Positions 54,782 to 64,000 of a stretch of 64,000 nucleotides of DNA are shown here, one piece after another. The position numbers and the translations under genes are program-made. The stretch's first letter is position 1; the number at the start of each line of letters is the position of its first letter. Source of the DNA: an uncultured Paracoccus sp. (lineage in GTDB: Bacteria; Pseudomonadota; Alphaproteobacteria; Rhodobacterales; Rhodobacteraceae); contig NZ_CANMEH010000007.1 of assembly GCF_947496875.1 (NCBI RefSeq), positions 62,001 through 126,000 on the forward strand, given 5' to 3'. The notes below the pieces were generated by a model. That model did no database searches and was not told the DNA's origin. It was given only the letters and a program-made list of their open reading frames with translations.

Positions 54782-55657
54782 ATGACCGGGGATCAGGGGC
54801 CGGGGCCGGCGCCGGCCCGCCCGTCCGAGGCCACGTGGCGAGGCGCCGCGCCACCGCCCCTGCCCCGCATCGGCCCGCTCGGCTGGGTGCTGGTGGTGCT
54901 GCGGGGTACCGGCATCGTGACGGTCCTGCTCGTGGGCGTCACGCTGATCCTGCCGATGCGCGCGGTCGAACGCCTGTTCGTCGGATCCCGACGCCCGCTG
55001 ACCGGCCCGTGGGTCCAAGCCGTGTGCCGGCTGAGCCTGCTGATCATCGCGTTGCGCTGGCGATGCGTCGGCCGACCGATGCAGGGGCCGGGCGCGGTCG
55101 TCGCAAATCATTCCAGCTGGCTCGACATCTTCGCCCTGAACGCGGCCATGCCGGTGTTTTTCGTCAGCAAGGCGGAAGTCGCGGGCTGGCCGGGGATCAA
55201 CATCCTCACCGCGGTCACGAACACGCATTTCGTCACCCGCGATCCGCGCCTGGCCCGCGCGCAGGCGGCCGAGTTCGGCGCCCGGACCCGGGCGGGTCAT
55301 CGCCTGCTGTTCTTTCCCGAAGGCACCAGCAGCGACGGCCGTCGCGTGCTGCCATTCAAGCCCACGTTGTTCCAGGCGTTCCTCGACCCTGCCCTGCCGG
55401 CTAATATATCGCTCCAGCCCGTCACAGTACGCTATCGGTCACCCCCCGGTTGTGACGCGCGGTTCTATGGTTGGTGGAGCGACATGGAACTGGGACCGCA
55501 TCTGCTGGCGGTGCTGGCGCAGCCCCGTCAGGGTGAGGTCACGGTCATCCTGCACCCGCGGGTCGCTGTCAGCGGCCACACCCGCAAGTCACTCGCGGCC
55601 GCCGCCGAAGCCGCCGTTCGCGCAGGGCTGCAGATCCCGCCAACCGCCTCCAGCTGA
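54782..55657 (+). CDS. olsA: Lyso-ornithine lipid O-acyltransferase OlsA
   Basis: 1-acylglycerol-3-phosphate acyltransferase family, 291 residues. The catalytic HX4D motif is NHSSWLDIF, followed by the FFPEGTSSDG motif. An N-terminal transmembrane segment (LGWVLVVLRGTGIVTVLLVGVTLIL) anchors it. It completes ornithine lipid by acylating the product of OlsB. Adjacent to olsB. Confidence 0.87.
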   Translation: MTGDQGPGPAPARPSEATWRGAAPPPLPRIGPLGWVLVVLRGTGIVTVLLVGVTLILPMRAVERLFVGSRRPLTGPWVQAVCRLSLLIIALRWRCVGRPMQGPGAVVANHSSWLDIFALNAAMPVFFVSKAEVAGWPGINILTAVTNTHFVTRDPRLARAQAAEFGARTRAGHRLLFFPEGTSSDGRRVLPFKPTLFQAFLDPALPANISLQPVTVRYRSPPGCDARFYGWWSDMELGPHLLAVLAQPRQGEVTVILHPRVAVSGHTRKSLAAAAEAAVRAGLQIPPTASS

Positions 55658-55684
55658 TCGCACCCCGTCCGCCAATCCGGTCGG

Positions 55685-57463
55685 TCACAACGGCCAGAAC
55701 AGCGGGATGGCCAGGCATGCGACCAGACCCGTGATGATATCCAGCGGAATGCCCAGCCGCATGAAATCGCTGAACCGGTAACCGCCGGGCCCATAGACCA
55801 GCATGTGGGTCTGATAGCCGATCGGTGTGGCAAACGCGACGGAGGCCGAAAACATCACCGCGACGGCGTAGGCGCGCGGGTCGTGACCCAGCTGCAGGGC
55901 AAGTTCGATCGCTATGGGGGTCAGGATCACCGCGACGGCGTTGTTCGACAGAACCTCGGTGAGCGCGAGCCCGAGGAAATAGACACACACCAGGGTCCAG
56001 AACGGCGTCAGCCCCTGCAGCAGCGGCGCCACCGTGTCGACGATCAGCTTGACCGCGCCTGTGTGGTCCAGCGCCGCGCCAACCGCCAGCATGGCGAAGA
56101 TCATCGCCAGCAACCGCGCCTCGACAAAGTCGAAGGCCTCGTCCGCGTCGACGCAGCCGGCCAGCAGCACCACCGCCGAGGCGATCATGGCCAGCGCGAC
56201 GATCGGCGCGAGGTCCAGGGCGGCAAGCACCACGACCGCCAGCAGCGCCGCGATCGCGACCGGGGCGTGGCGGCGCCGGAACGGCTTGGTCGTCGGGTGG
56301 GTCACGCCGACCAGATCCATGTCAGCGGCCAGCCGCGCGATATCCTCGGCCGCCCCTTCCAGCAGCAGCGTGTCGCCGACGCGGATTTCCAGATCGTCCA
56401 GCTTGCGGCCGATGTTCTGGTTTCGCCGGTGCGCGGCGATCGGGTAGACCCCGTACCGTCGCCGCAGGCGCAGGTCACCCAGTCGCCGGCCGACCATGCG
56501 GGCACCGGGTGAGATCAGCACCTCGACCGTGTCGGTCTGGACCGAGGACAGCTTGTCCAGCGCCCGCAGGTCCTTGTTCTGCTGCATCTCCAGCAGATCG
56601 GCCATTTCCGACCGCAACACGACACGGTCCCCGGGACGCAGCACGACGTTTTCCATGTCGCGCCGCAACGAGGCATCGCCCCGCAGCACGTCGATGACAC
56701 GCACCGCGTCGCGCTTGAACATCTTCACCTCGTTGATGCTCATGCCGACGATCGAGCTTTCCTCCGGGATCGCGACCTCGGTGAAATACTTCATCTCGGC
56801 GCGGTTGCTCAGGAACCCTGCCATGCTCGTGCGCTCCGGCAGCAGCCTCGGGCCAAGCACCGCGATCGCAACCGCACCGGCGGCCAGGACCGTCAGCCCG
56901 ACCGGCGCGACTTCGAAGATGCTGAAGGGCTGCATCCCCCTGTCCTGCACCACCCCGTCCACCAGCAGGTTCGTCGAGGTCCCGATCAGCGTCAGCATCC
57001 CGCCCATCACGGTGAAGTAGCTGAGCGGGATCAGCAGCTTGCTGGGCGCGATGCCGGTCCGGCGGGCGACCTGGATGACGATGGGGATCATCACCGCGAC
57101 CACCGGCGTGTTGTTCATGATCCCGGACGCGACCGCCACGAAGCCCATCAATGCGCAGATGGTCAGGACAGGATGGGCCTCGGCGCGTGCGGCGACCTGC
57201 TTCGACAGGGCGTCCAGTGCCCCGGTCCGCAACAGCCCCCCCATGATGATGAACATGAAGGCGATGGTCCACGGCGCCGCGTTCGACAGCACCGCAAGCG
57301 CATCCTCATAGGGCAGCAGCCCGAGCGCCAGCATGGCCGCGGCGGCGCCGATCGCCACCACTTCGGGGGGATGGCTCTCGCGGATGAACATCGCAAAGGT
57401 GATGGCGATGATGATCAGGGCGGCGATCGCCCCGGTCTGTCCCGCCAGTTCGAATCCCAGCAT
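55685..57463 (-). CDS. SLC13-type anion permease with two TrkA-C domains
   Basis: 592 residues. Two blocks of transmembrane helices flank a cytoplasmic insert with two RCK-C/TrkA-C domains (VLISPGARMVGRRLGDLRLRRRYG). Membrane motifs MNNTPVVAVMIPIV and LIGTSTNLLVDG, and a second repeat SNNAVAVILTPIA, are typical of the DASS/SLC13-like sodium:sulfate or dicarboxylate permeases (SdcS/YfbS-like). Start ATG 57463 is preferred; a GTG seven codons upstream is possible. Substrate unknown. Confidence 0.85.
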   Translation of the reverse strand: MLGFELAGQTGAIAALIIIAITFAMFIRESHPPEVVAIGAAAAMLALGLLPYEDALAVLSNAAPWTIAFMFIIMGGLLRTGALDALSKQVAARAEAHPVLTICALMGFVAVASGIMNNTPVVAVMIPIVIQVARRTGIAPSKLLIPLSYFTVMGGMLTLIGTSTNLLVDGVVQDRGMQPFSIFEVAPVGLTVLAAGAVAIAVLGPRLLPERTSMAGFLSNRAEMKYFTEVAIPEESSIVGMSINEVKMFKRDAVRVIDVLRGDASLRRDMENVVLRPGDRVVLRSEMADLLEMQQNKDLRALDKLSSVQTDTVEVLISPGARMVGRRLGDLRLRRRYGVYPIAAHRRNQNIGRKLDDLEIRVGDTLLLEGAAEDIARLAADMDLVGVTHPTTKPFRRRHAPVAIAALLAVVVLAALDLAPIVALAMIASAVVLLAGCVDADEAFDFVEARLLAMIFAMLAVGAALDHTGAVKLIVDTVAPLLQGLTPFWTLVCVYFLGLALTEVLSNNAVAVILTPIAIELALQLGHDPRAYAVAVMFSASVAFATPIGYQTHMLVYGPGGYRFSDFMRLGIPLDIITGLVACLAIPLFWPL

Positions 57464-57627
57464 CAGGACGAACCCTTCATCACGCACCAGGTGCAGCCGT
57501 CCCGACCTGCCGGAAAACCCCGACCCGCGCAAGATCGCGTCCTTGTGAGCACGGGGAACTCCGCAAGGCCACCATCCGGACGCGGTCAGGCTGGAATGGA
57601 CGCCCGCGATCGGCAGTCGCGCGGCGC

Positions 57628-58446
57628 TCAGTGCCCGGGCCGTGCCTGTGCCAGCCGTCCGCCCTGCCGCACCGGTTCCACGCCGGTCGCAAGGCCCGTC
57701 CGATCGTCTGTGGTGACCAGCACCCCCGACAGGGTCGCCTCACCCTCGGCGGGGCGAAACCTCTCCCGCCCCATGCCCGTCAGAAACCGCCGCATCGGCT
57801 CGGCCTTGTCCATGCCGATGACGCTGTCATAGTCGCCGCACATGCCGGCATCCGACTGATAGGCGGTGCCGCGCGGCAGGATCTGGGCGTCGGCCGTCGG
57901 AACATGCGTGTGCGTGCCGACCACCAGGCTGGTGCGTCCGTCGCAGTAATGGCCCATTGCCGTCTTCTCGCTGGTCGCCTCGGCGTGGATGTCCAGCACC
58001 GCGGCCTGCACCATCCCGCCCGCCGGATGCGCCCGCAAGACCGCATCCACCGCGCTGAACGGATCGTCGAAGGGGCGTTTCATGAACACCTGGCCCAGCG
58101 CCTGCAGCACCAGGATCTTGCGCCCGCGGACATCGGAAAACACCCCGGCGCCGCGGCCGGGCGCCTCGCGCGCAAAGTTCAGGGGGCGCAGCACGCGCGG
58201 TTCCGTGTCGATGAAGCCCAGCATGTCCTTCTGGTCGAAGGCGTGGTCGCCCAGCGTGATGCAGTCCGCGCCCGCATCGAGAAGCAGCCGCGCATGGGCG
58301 CCGGTCAGCCCGGCACCACCGCTGGCATTCTCGCCGTTCACGATGGTGAAATCGGCCCTGAGCTGCGTCTTGAGCTCGGCCAGTCGCTCGGTCATCGCGC
58401 GCCGGCCGGCCCGGCCCATCACATCGCCCAGAAACAGGATACGCAT
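57628..58446 (-). CDS. YmdB-family metallophosphoesterase
   Basis: 272 residues of the YmdB/DUF1385-like metallophosphatase group, with MRILFLGDVMGRAGRRAM, VNGENASGG and VVGTHTHVPTAD forming the metal site. In Bacillus YmdB hydrolyses 2',3'-cyclic nucleotides and affects biofilm development; that role here is an inference. Divergent from gpmI. The SLC13-type gene follows on the same strand after 164 bases. Confidence 0.87.
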   Translation of the reverse strand: MRILFLGDVMGRAGRRAMTERLAELKTQLRADFTIVNGENASGGAGLTGAHARLLLDAGADCITLGDHAFDQKDMLGFIDTEPRVLRPLNFAREAPGRGAGVFSDVRGRKILVLQALGQVFMKRPFDDPFSAVDAVLRAHPAGGMVQAAVLDIHAEATSEKTAMGHYCDGRTSLVVGTHTHVPTADAQILPRGTAYQSDAGMCGDYDSVIGMDKAEPMRRFLTGMGRERFRPAEGEATLSGVLVTTDDRTGLATGVEPVRQGGRLAQARPGH

Positions 58447-58599
58447 GGCAGCCGCCTAGATCAGTTGGGTTCTCGCTCCATGTCGGTCCATCGGGGTCAC
58501 TTGGCAACCCGGCATCTCGCCGCCCGCGCGCCTTGCCCCATCTGCCGCTGCCGCGTAGTAACCGGACCCAACCGACCCTTCCCTTCAGGTGCCGTTCAG

Positions 58600-60126
58600 A
58601 TGAGCCATCCGAAACCCGTCGTGCTGTGCATCCTCGATGGCTGGGGAATTTCGGACCGGCCCGAGCAGAGCGCCCCGGACTGCGCCGAAACGCCGACCTA
58701 TGACCGACTGCGCCGGGACTGCCCGCATGCAACGCTGATCACCTACGGACCGGATGTGGGCCTGCCGACCGGGCAGATGGGCAATTCGGAAGTGGGGCAC
58801 ATGAACATCGGCGCTGGCCGCGTCGTGGCGATGGACCTCGGCCAGATAGACCTGGCCATCGAGAACGGCAGCTTCTACCGCAACGCGGAAATCCAGGCCT
58901 TCATCAACCGGATCAAGGCCGCCGACGGGGTTGCCCACCTGATGGGGGTGGCGTCGAATGGCGGCGTCCACGGCCACATCCAGCATGTCGTGGCCAGCGC
59001 CCGCGCGCTGGCCGATGAAGGCGTCCCGGTGGTGATCCATGCGATCACCGACGGGCGCGACGTTCCGCCGCAATCGGCGCAGGGCTTTGTCACCGAGCTA
59101 CAGGGTGCCGTACCGGAGGGGGTGACGATCGGCACCGTCATCGGGCGCTACTACGCGATGGACCGCGACAACCGCTGGGACCGGGTGGCGCGGGCCTATG
59201 CGGCCATGGTCCGGGGCGAAGGCCTGGCCGCGGACACGGCGGACGCGGCGGTCAGCGACGCCTATGGCCGGGGCGAGACCGACGAGTTCGTGCAGCCGAC
59301 GGTTCTGCGTGGCTATACCGGCGCGCGGGACGGCGACGGGTTCTTCTGCCTGAACTTCCGCGCGGACCGGGCGCGGGAAATCATGGCGGCGCTGGCGCAG
59401 CCCGATTTCGCGTCGTTCGACACGACGGGCCGGCCCCGCTGGTCCGGTGTTCTGGGCATGGTGGACTATTCGGCCCGACACGGCGGTTACATGACGGCCG
59501 CTTTCCCCAAGACGCAGGTGGAAAACACCCTCGCCCACTGGGTGGCCAGCAAGGGTCTGCGCCAGTTTCACATCGCCGAGACCGAGAAATACCCGCATGT
59601 CACGTTCTTCCTGAATGGCGGCCGCGAGGAACCCGAGCCAGGCGAGGATCGCTTCATGCCCGCCAGCCCCGGCGTGGCGACCTATGATCTTGCGCCCGAA
59701 ATGGCGGCGCCCGAGGTGACCGATCGGCTGGTCGAGGCGATCGGGTCCGGCTACGACCTGATCGTCGTCAATTTCGCCAACCCCGACATGGTCGGCCACA
59801 CCGGCAGCCTGCCCGCGGCCGTTCTTGCCTGCGAGGCAGTGGACCGGGGGCTGGCCCGCATGATCGAGGCGCTGGACCGCACCGGTGGTGCCGCGGTGAT
59901 CATCGCCGATCACGGCAACTGCGAAACCATGATCGATCCCGAAACCGGCGGTCCTCACACGGCCCACACCACGAACCCCGTGCCGGTGATCGTCTATGGC
60001 GGACCATCGGGCGCCACGCTGCGCCCGGACGGACGACTCGCGGATGTGGCGCCCACGGTTCTCGAGCTGATGGGTCTGGATCTGCCGCCGCAGATGACCG
60101 GCCGCTCACTGATCTGCCCCGCATGA
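58600..60126 (+). CDS. gpmI: 2,3-bisphosphoglycerate-independent phosphoglycerate mutase
   Basis: Manganese-dependent glycolytic mutase of 508 residues. N-terminal PVVLCILDGWG, the phosphoserine segment GQMGNSEVGHMNIGAGR, and metal-binding motifs ANPDMVGHTG, IADHGNCE and HTAHTTNPVP are present. ATG 58600 gives the canonical start; the open frame extends far upstream but antisense to the YmdB gene. Overlaps the next gene by ATGA. Confidence 0.95.
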   Translation: MSHPKPVVLCILDGWGISDRPEQSAPDCAETPTYDRLRRDCPHATLITYGPDVGLPTGQMGNSEVGHMNIGAGRVVAMDLGQIDLAIENGSFYRNAEIQAFINRIKAADGVAHLMGVASNGGVHGHIQHVVASARALADEGVPVVIHAITDGRDVPPQSAQGFVTELQGAVPEGVTIGTVIGRYYAMDRDNRWDRVARAYAAMVRGEGLAADTADAAVSDAYGRGETDEFVQPTVLRGYTGARDGDGFFCLNFRADRAREIMAALAQPDFASFDTTGRPRWSGVLGMVDYSARHGGYMTAAFPKTQVENTLAHWVASKGLRQFHIAETEKYPHVTFFLNGGREEPEPGEDRFMPASPGVATYDLAPEMAAPEVTDRLVEAIGSGYDLIVVNFANPDMVGHTGSLPAAVLACEAVDRGLARMIEALDRTGGAAVIIADHGNCETMIDPETGGPHTAHTTNPVPVIVYGGPSGATLRPDGRLADVAPTVLELMGLDLPPQMTGRSLICPA

Positions 60127-61337
60127 AAGGCCGGGGATCACGGCTGGCCGCAGGGCTGCTGATACTGCTGACGTCAGGTCCCATGGCGGTGGCCGCCGCC
60201 GATCCGGGGCCGACCTCGCCGGCCGAGGCCGCGGCGCGGGACGCCGCCGTCGCGGCGGATCAGCTGCGCGCGGCCCTGGGCGGGATGGATCAGGCGCTGA
60301 CCGCAACGGACCAGGTCGTGGCACTGACCGGGATCATCCGCGCCTATGAAACCGGGCTGGCCGCGCTGCGTGACGGTCTGCGCCGGGCCAGCCTGCGCGA
60401 GGCCGAGATCAGGGCCCGCTTCGATGCCCGCCGCGACCGGCTGGGCCGGGTTCTGGGGGTGATGGCCACCATGCAGCAGTCACCCGAAACGGCGCTGCTG
60501 CTGCACCCCGCGGGCCCGGTCAGCACCGCGAGGTCGGGGATGATCTTGAATGCGGTCGCACCCGCCTTGCAGGCCGAGGCCGACGAACTCAGGGCCGGAC
60601 TGGACGAGATCGCGACGGTTCGGGCCTTGGAAACCAGTGCGGCGAACACCCTGACGGAGGGGCTGCGGCAGGTGCAGGAAGCGCGCCGGCTGCTCGCCTC
60701 GGCCGTCAGCGACCGCTCATCCGTCCCCGTGCGGTTCGGTTCGGACCCCGAGGAATTGCGCACCCTGGTCGAGTCGGTCGACACCTTGGACGCATTCGCC
60801 AACGGCGTCGTGGGAATGGAGCAGGATGTCGGCGCGCCGATGGCCGACTTCGAGGCAGCGCAAGGCAGTCTGCCCCTGCCCGTCATGGGCGAGGTGCTGC
60901 GGGGCTATGACGAGCCCGACGCGGCTGGTGTCGAACGGCCGGGGCTGACCATCGCCACGGCGCCATCGGCGCTGGTTACAACGCCCTGGCCGGCAACCAT
61001 CCGCTATCGCGGTCCGCTGCTGGATTACGGGAACGTGATGATCGTGGAACCCGCCCGCGACTACCTTCTGGTGCTGGCAGGACTAGATCAGGTCTTTGGC
61101 GAGATCGGCGACGTGCTCGCGGCAGGCGAACCACTCGGCCTGATGGGCGGAAAGGACAGCGTGGCAACCGAATTCGGCCTTGCGCCGGCTACGGCTTCGG
61201 CGACCGGCAACCCGTCAGGGCTGACCGAGACGCTGTATGTCGAACTGCGCCAAGGCAAGGAAACGCTGGACCCGAGCGACTGGTTCGTGATGAATCCGGT
61301 CGTGGGACAGTCAGATCAGATCAGGACATCCGAATGA
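60123..61337 (+). CDS. EnvC-like murein hydrolase activator with degenerate LytM domain
   Basis: 404 residues: signal peptide (SRLAAGLLILLTSGPMAVAAA), long Ala/Arg/Glu-rich coiled coil (about 30-210), and a C-terminal LytM/M23 fold. Metal ligands of active M23 peptidases are missing: HxH is replaced around REARDYLLVLAGLDQV-like sequence (actual EPARDYLLVLAG) and LHFE by LYVELR. Such inactive LytM proteins activate amidases at division. Overlaps gpmI and ctpA by four bases each, so the cluster is translationally coupled. Confidence 0.83.
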   Translation: MKGRGSRLAAGLLILLTSGPMAVAAADPGPTSPAEAAARDAAVAADQLRAALGGMDQALTATDQVVALTGIIRAYETGLAALRDGLRRASLREAEIRARFDARRDRLGRVLGVMATMQQSPETALLLHPAGPVSTARSGMILNAVAPALQAEADELRAGLDEIATVRALETSAANTLTEGLRQVQEARRLLASAVSDRSSVPVRFGSDPEELRTLVESVDTLDAFANGVVGMEQDVGAPMADFEAAQGSLPLPVMGEVLRGYDEPDAAGVERPGLTIATAPSALVTTPWPATIRYRGPLLDYGNVMIVEPARDYLLVLAGLDQVFGEIGDVLAAGEPLGLMGGKDSVATEFGLAPATASATGNPSGLTETLYVELRQGKETLDPSDWFVMNPVVGQSDQIRTSE

Positions 61338-62869
61338 AGAACTATCTCATTGCAGGGATCGGCGGCACGCTGGCGGGCATCCTGGTCACAACTCAGCTTG
61401 CCGGGCCGCTGATCGCACAGGAAAGCGGAAAGAACAGCTCGGTCTATCAGGAGCTCGACCTGTTTGGCAGCGTGTTCGAGCGGGTCCGTCAGGATTACGT
61501 CGAGCAGGTCGACGACAAGACCCTGATCGAGTCGGCCATCAACGGGATGCTGACCTCGCTCGACCCCCATTCGTCGTTCCTGTCATCCGACGACTATGCC
61601 GACATGCAGACCCAGACGCGCGGCAGCTTTGGCGGGCTGGGGATCGAGGTCGGGCAGGAGGACGGGCTGGTCAAGGTGATCTCGCCTATCGACGAGACCC
61701 CGGCCGCGGAGGCGGGGGTCCAGGCCGGCGACTACATCACCCATGTCGATGGCGAGTCGTTGATGGGCCTGACGCTGGACGAGGCGGTCGAAAAGATGCG
61801 CGGTCCGGTCGGATCGGAGATCACCATCACCCTGCTGCGCGAGGGCGAGACCGAGCCGTTCGACGTCAAGATCGTGCGCGACACCATCAAGCTGACCGTC
61901 GTGCGGACCCGGATCGAGGGCAAGACCATCGTTCTTCGCGTGTCCACTTTCAATGACGAGACGTTCTCGACGCTCGAGACGCAGATGGAAAAGGCGATCG
62001 CCGAGGCGGGCGGCATCGACAGCGTCGAAGGCTTCGTGGTGGACCTGCGCAACAATCCCGGCGGCCTGCTGGACCAGGCGATCCTGGTCAGCGATGCGTT
62101 TCTGGACAAGGGCGAGATCGTCAGCACCCGCGGCCGCAATCCCGAGGACAGCGAGCGCTGGAACGCCGAGCCCGGCGATCTGGCGCAGGGAAAGCCGATG
62201 GTCGCGCTGATCAACGGGGGCTCGGCCAGCGCCTCGGAAATCGTGACCGGTGCCCTGCAGGATCATCGCCGCGCCATCGTGGTGGGCACCAAGTCGTTCG
62301 GCAAGGGCTCCGTCCAGACCGTGATGCCGGTCACGTCGGAAAGCGCCATCCGCCTGACCACCGCCCGCTACTACACGCCATCGGGGCGGTCGATCCAGGC
62401 GCTGGGCATCAACCCCGACATCATCGTCGAGCAGCCGCCGCCCCAGCCCCCCTCGGAAGAGGGCGAGGAGGATCAGCCCCGCAGCGCGTCGAACTTCAGC
62501 ACCTTCGAAAGCGATTTGCGCGGGGCGCTGAACAACGACTCGATCAGCGAAGAAGAGCGACAGCAGATGGAGGACGAGGCCAAGCAGGTCGAGGCCACCG
62601 CAAAGCTGCGCGAGGAAGATTACCAGCTCGCCTACGCCGTCGACATCCTGAAGGGCCTCGCCGCGGTCGAATACCGGGCCGCCGCCGTCCCCGAGGCGGC
62701 CAAGCCCGCGGTGACCGGAGAGGACGCGACCGGCGAGCCCGCGGTCCCGAGCGACGCCGATGAGGACAGCGACGCGGGCGCCGATGCGGGCGATGCCGAA
62801 CCCGGTGCGGATGCCGGGTCCGCAGATGATGCGGACGCCCCCGCCGAACGACCGACGAGCCGCCCGTGA
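61334..62869 (+). CDS. ctpA: C-terminal processing peptidase CtpA (S41)
   Basis: Periplasmic Ser-Lys protease of 511 residues with a signal-anchor N-terminus ([19 protein letters not shown]), a PDZ domain (about 95-180) and the catalytic pair Ser299 ([11 protein letters not shown]) and Lys324 (SFGKGSVQT), 25 residues apart as in characterised homologues. The C-terminus is a long acidic Ala/Asp-rich tail. ATG overlaps the EnvC-like stop. Often partners with EnvC-like factors and murein hydrolases. Confidence 0.94.
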   Translation: MKNYLIAGIGGTLAGILVTTQLAGPLIAQESGKNSSVYQELDLFGSVFERVRQDYVEQVDDKTLIESAINGMLTSLDPHSSFLSSDDYADMQTQTRGSFGGLGIEVGQEDGLVKVISPIDETPAAEAGVQAGDYITHVDGESLMGLTLDEAVEKMRGPVGSEITITLLREGETEPFDVKIVRDTIKLTVVRTRIEGKTIVLRVSTFNDETFSTLETQMEKAIAEAGGIDSVEGFVVDLRNNPGGLLDQAILVSDAFLDKGEIVSTRGRNPEDSERWNAEPGDLAQGKPMVALINGGSASASEIVTGALQDHRRAIVVGTKSFGKGSVQTVMPVTSESAIRLTTARYYTPSGRSIQALGINPDIIVEQPPPQPPSEEGEEDQPRSASNFSTFESDLRGALNNDSISEEERQQMEDEAKQVEATAKLREEDYQLAYAVDILKGLAAVEYRAAAVPEAAKPAVTGEDATGEPAVPSDADEDSDAGADAGDAEPGADAGSADDADAPAERPTSRP

Positions 62870-63363
62870 CCGACGAGCGTCTGGGCCCGGGGGACCTGCC
62901 CTATCGGGCCTGTGCAGGCGTCGTTCTGGTCAACGACGAGGGCAAGGTGTTCGCGGGACAGCGCATCGACAATCCCGGGGATGCCTGGCAGATGCCTCAG
63001 GGTGGGATCGACCCCGGCGAAACCCCCCGTCAGGCCGCCCTGCGCGAATTGGGCGAGGAGACCGGCCTGACCCCTGACCTGGTGCGGATCGAGGCGGAAA
63101 CCCCTGACTGGATCTATTACGACCTGCCGCCCGACCTGCTGGGCCGGATCTGGAACGGTTGCTTCTGTGGCCAGCGTCAGAAGTGGGTGCTGATGCGCTT
63201 TCATGGCCAGGACTCGGACGTCAAGGTGGACACCGAACACGCCGAGTTCAACCGCTGGACGTGGATGGCGCCGGAGCTGCTGGTCGACCGGATTGTCCCC
63301 TTCAAGCGCCACGTCTATGATCAGGTCTTTGCCCATTTCGCCGATCTGATAAGGCGCCCTTGA
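62866..63363 (+). CDS. rppH: RNA pyrophosphohydrolase RppH
   Basis: Nudix hydrolase of 165 residues that removes pyrophosphate from the 5' end of mRNA to trigger decay. The Nudix box [22 protein letters not shown] is complete, and the RppH-specific WQMPQGG and WIYYDLP segments are present. The start is a GTG overlapping the ctpA stop (GTGA). Last gene of the gpmI-envC-ctpA-rppH run. Confidence 0.94.
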   Translation: MTDERLGPGDLPYRACAGVVLVNDEGKVFAGQRIDNPGDAWQMPQGGIDPGETPRQAALRELGEETGLTPDLVRIEAETPDWIYYDLPPDLLGRIWNGCFCGQRQKWVLMRFHGQDSDVKVDTEHAEFNRWTWMAPELLVDRIVPFKRHVYDQVFAHFADLIRRP

Positions 63364-63392
63364 GAGCCGGCCTGCGGAATGGTGTCGCACGC

Positions 63393-64000
63393 ATGATGCG
63401 CCCAGCCCCGCAACTCGGTGCGGTTGCCGCTCTGATCCGCCTCGTGATCGCCGTCGTGATCCTCGGCCTGTCGCTCTCCGCCAGCGGGCCGGCCCTTGCG
63501 CAGGTCGATCTGCCTGGAGGCGAGGCAGAGACGGGCGCGGGCGAAAACGGGTCGGACAGCGACGAGACCTTTCCCGCGGATCAACCCTTCCGCGGTTTGG
63601 CGCCCGCTGCGGACCACGCGGATCTGGCCTATCGCGACACGCCTTTCGGCAGCGTCTCCGAATTCCTGGAACTGGGATCCAACGGCGATTTCCGGTCCGC
63701 GGCCTGGATGCTGGACCTGACCGAGATTCCGGTAAGCGAACGCGCAACGCGCGGCCCGGAGCTGGCGGCGATGCTGTATGCCGTGTTGGACCGCAAGGTT
63801 CTGATCGACTGGCAGGCCCTCAACGATCGCCCCGACGCGCTGTATGAGCGCGCGTCCGACCAGAATCCGCTGGCCGGGGAAAGCCGGCGCAGCATCGCGA
63901 TCGGTGTCGTGACGCTGAACGGGCGTGCCCTGAACCTGCGGCTGAACCGCCTTCAGCCGGAAGGTTCGGATGCATCGCCCGTCTGGGTGTTCGCCCGTCA
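63393..64000 (+). CDS. Probable MscS-family mechanosensitive channel protein, 5' part
   Basis: The frame runs off the right edge; about 202 residues are visible. Signal peptide or first helix (LIRLVIAVVILGLSLSASGPALAQ) followed by an acidic linker and a periplasmic segment (FGSVSEFLELGSNGDFRSAAWMLDL) seen in large MscS-like channels of Rhodobacteraceae. The diagnostic channel helices lie beyond the window, so the call is moderate. ATG 63393 is annotated; a TTG at 63360 overlapping the rppH stop is an in-frame alternative. Confidence 0.55.
   Translation, partial: MMRPAPQLGAVAALIRLVIAVVILGLSLSASGPALAQVDLPGGEAETGAGENGSDSDETFPADQPFRGLAPAADHADLAYRDTPFGSVSEFLELGSNGDFRSAAWMLDLTEIPVSERATRGPELAAMLYAVLDRKVLIDWQALNDRPDALYERASDQNPLAGESRRSIAIGVVTLNGRALNLRLNRLQPEGSDASPVWVFAR

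Noticed and set aside
57631..58599. Upstream in-frame extension of gpmI by 323 codons
   Set aside because: Lies antisense to the YmdB-like gene and has no family similarity; the canonical gpmI N-terminus begins at 58600.

Overview
The window is GC-rich, densely packed alphaproteobacterial chromosome. It most resembles Rhodobacteraceae; a Paracoccus-like genome is plausible, but the genus is an inference. Supporting evidence: a dusB-ntrB-ntrC-ntrY-ntrX operon whose NtrC lacks the sigma-54 contact loop, a circularly permuted two-piece tmRNA gene, a ChpT-type phosphotransferase, 5-aminolevulinate synthase (C4 haem pathway), olsBA ornithine-lipid genes, a SqrR/BigR-like persulfide sensor and small protein families typical of the group. 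No complete insertion sequence, prophage, CRISPR array, rRNA or tRNA gene was recognised.

Layout. 1-10 kb: the 3' part of a class A penicillin-binding protein, a type I secretion ATPase/adaptor pair, trkA-trkH potassium uptake, hfq-hflX and a secreted GH16-like protein. 10.8-18.1 kb (minus strand): ntrX, ntrY, ntrC, ntrB, dusB. 18.3-20.3 kb: L-serine dehydratase and a lipoprotein. 20.4-22.0 kb: a gene-poor stretch with a very short exported-looking ORF, one small membrane-protein gene and about 1.1 kb of sequence in which no gene was recognised, ending at an orphan flbT. 22.6-25.3 kb: a small exported protein, a sirtuin, tRNA 2-selenouridine synthase and an L,D-transpeptidase. 25.4-29.1 kb: a copper island made of a possible Cys/Pro-rich leader ORF, copA, a PCu(A)C copper chaperone and a DUF2946/CutF-like small protein. 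29.2-34.2 kb: rpmB, ada, meaB, a thioredoxin-like/SqrR-like pair and serS. 34.2-46.4 kb: a membrane protein, der-bamB-TPR protein, sodB, rarD, ispG-rodZ-like, hemA, an M20 peptidase and carD. 46.7-51.0 kb: two solute-binding proteins without permeases, a thioesterase, an exported DsrE-like protein, a PepSY protein and ssrA. 51.1-64 kb: rhodanese, proA, chpT, a DUF3553 protein, olsBA, an SLC13-type permease, a YmdB-like phosphodiesterase and the tightly overlapping run gpmI-envC-like-ctpA-rppH, then the start of a probable MscS-type channel gene.

The most notable systems: (1) the copper island, where a DUF2946-like ORF ending in an RGPP motif lies directly upstream of the copper chaperone gene, and a Cys/Pro-rich ORF with a good ribosome-binding site overlaps the copA start behind a 19-bp-spaced promoter-like element; both look like copper-responsive translational leaders. 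(2) NtrC, which lacks GAFTGA and also has substituted Walker A lysine and Walker B acidic residues. (3) A two-cysteine ArsR protein with exactly SqrR-like cysteine spacing, translationally coupled to a periplasmic thioredoxin-like protein. (4) The permuted tmRNA, for which both pieces, the acceptor pairing, the tag and a promoter can be read. All functions are read from sequence without database searches.
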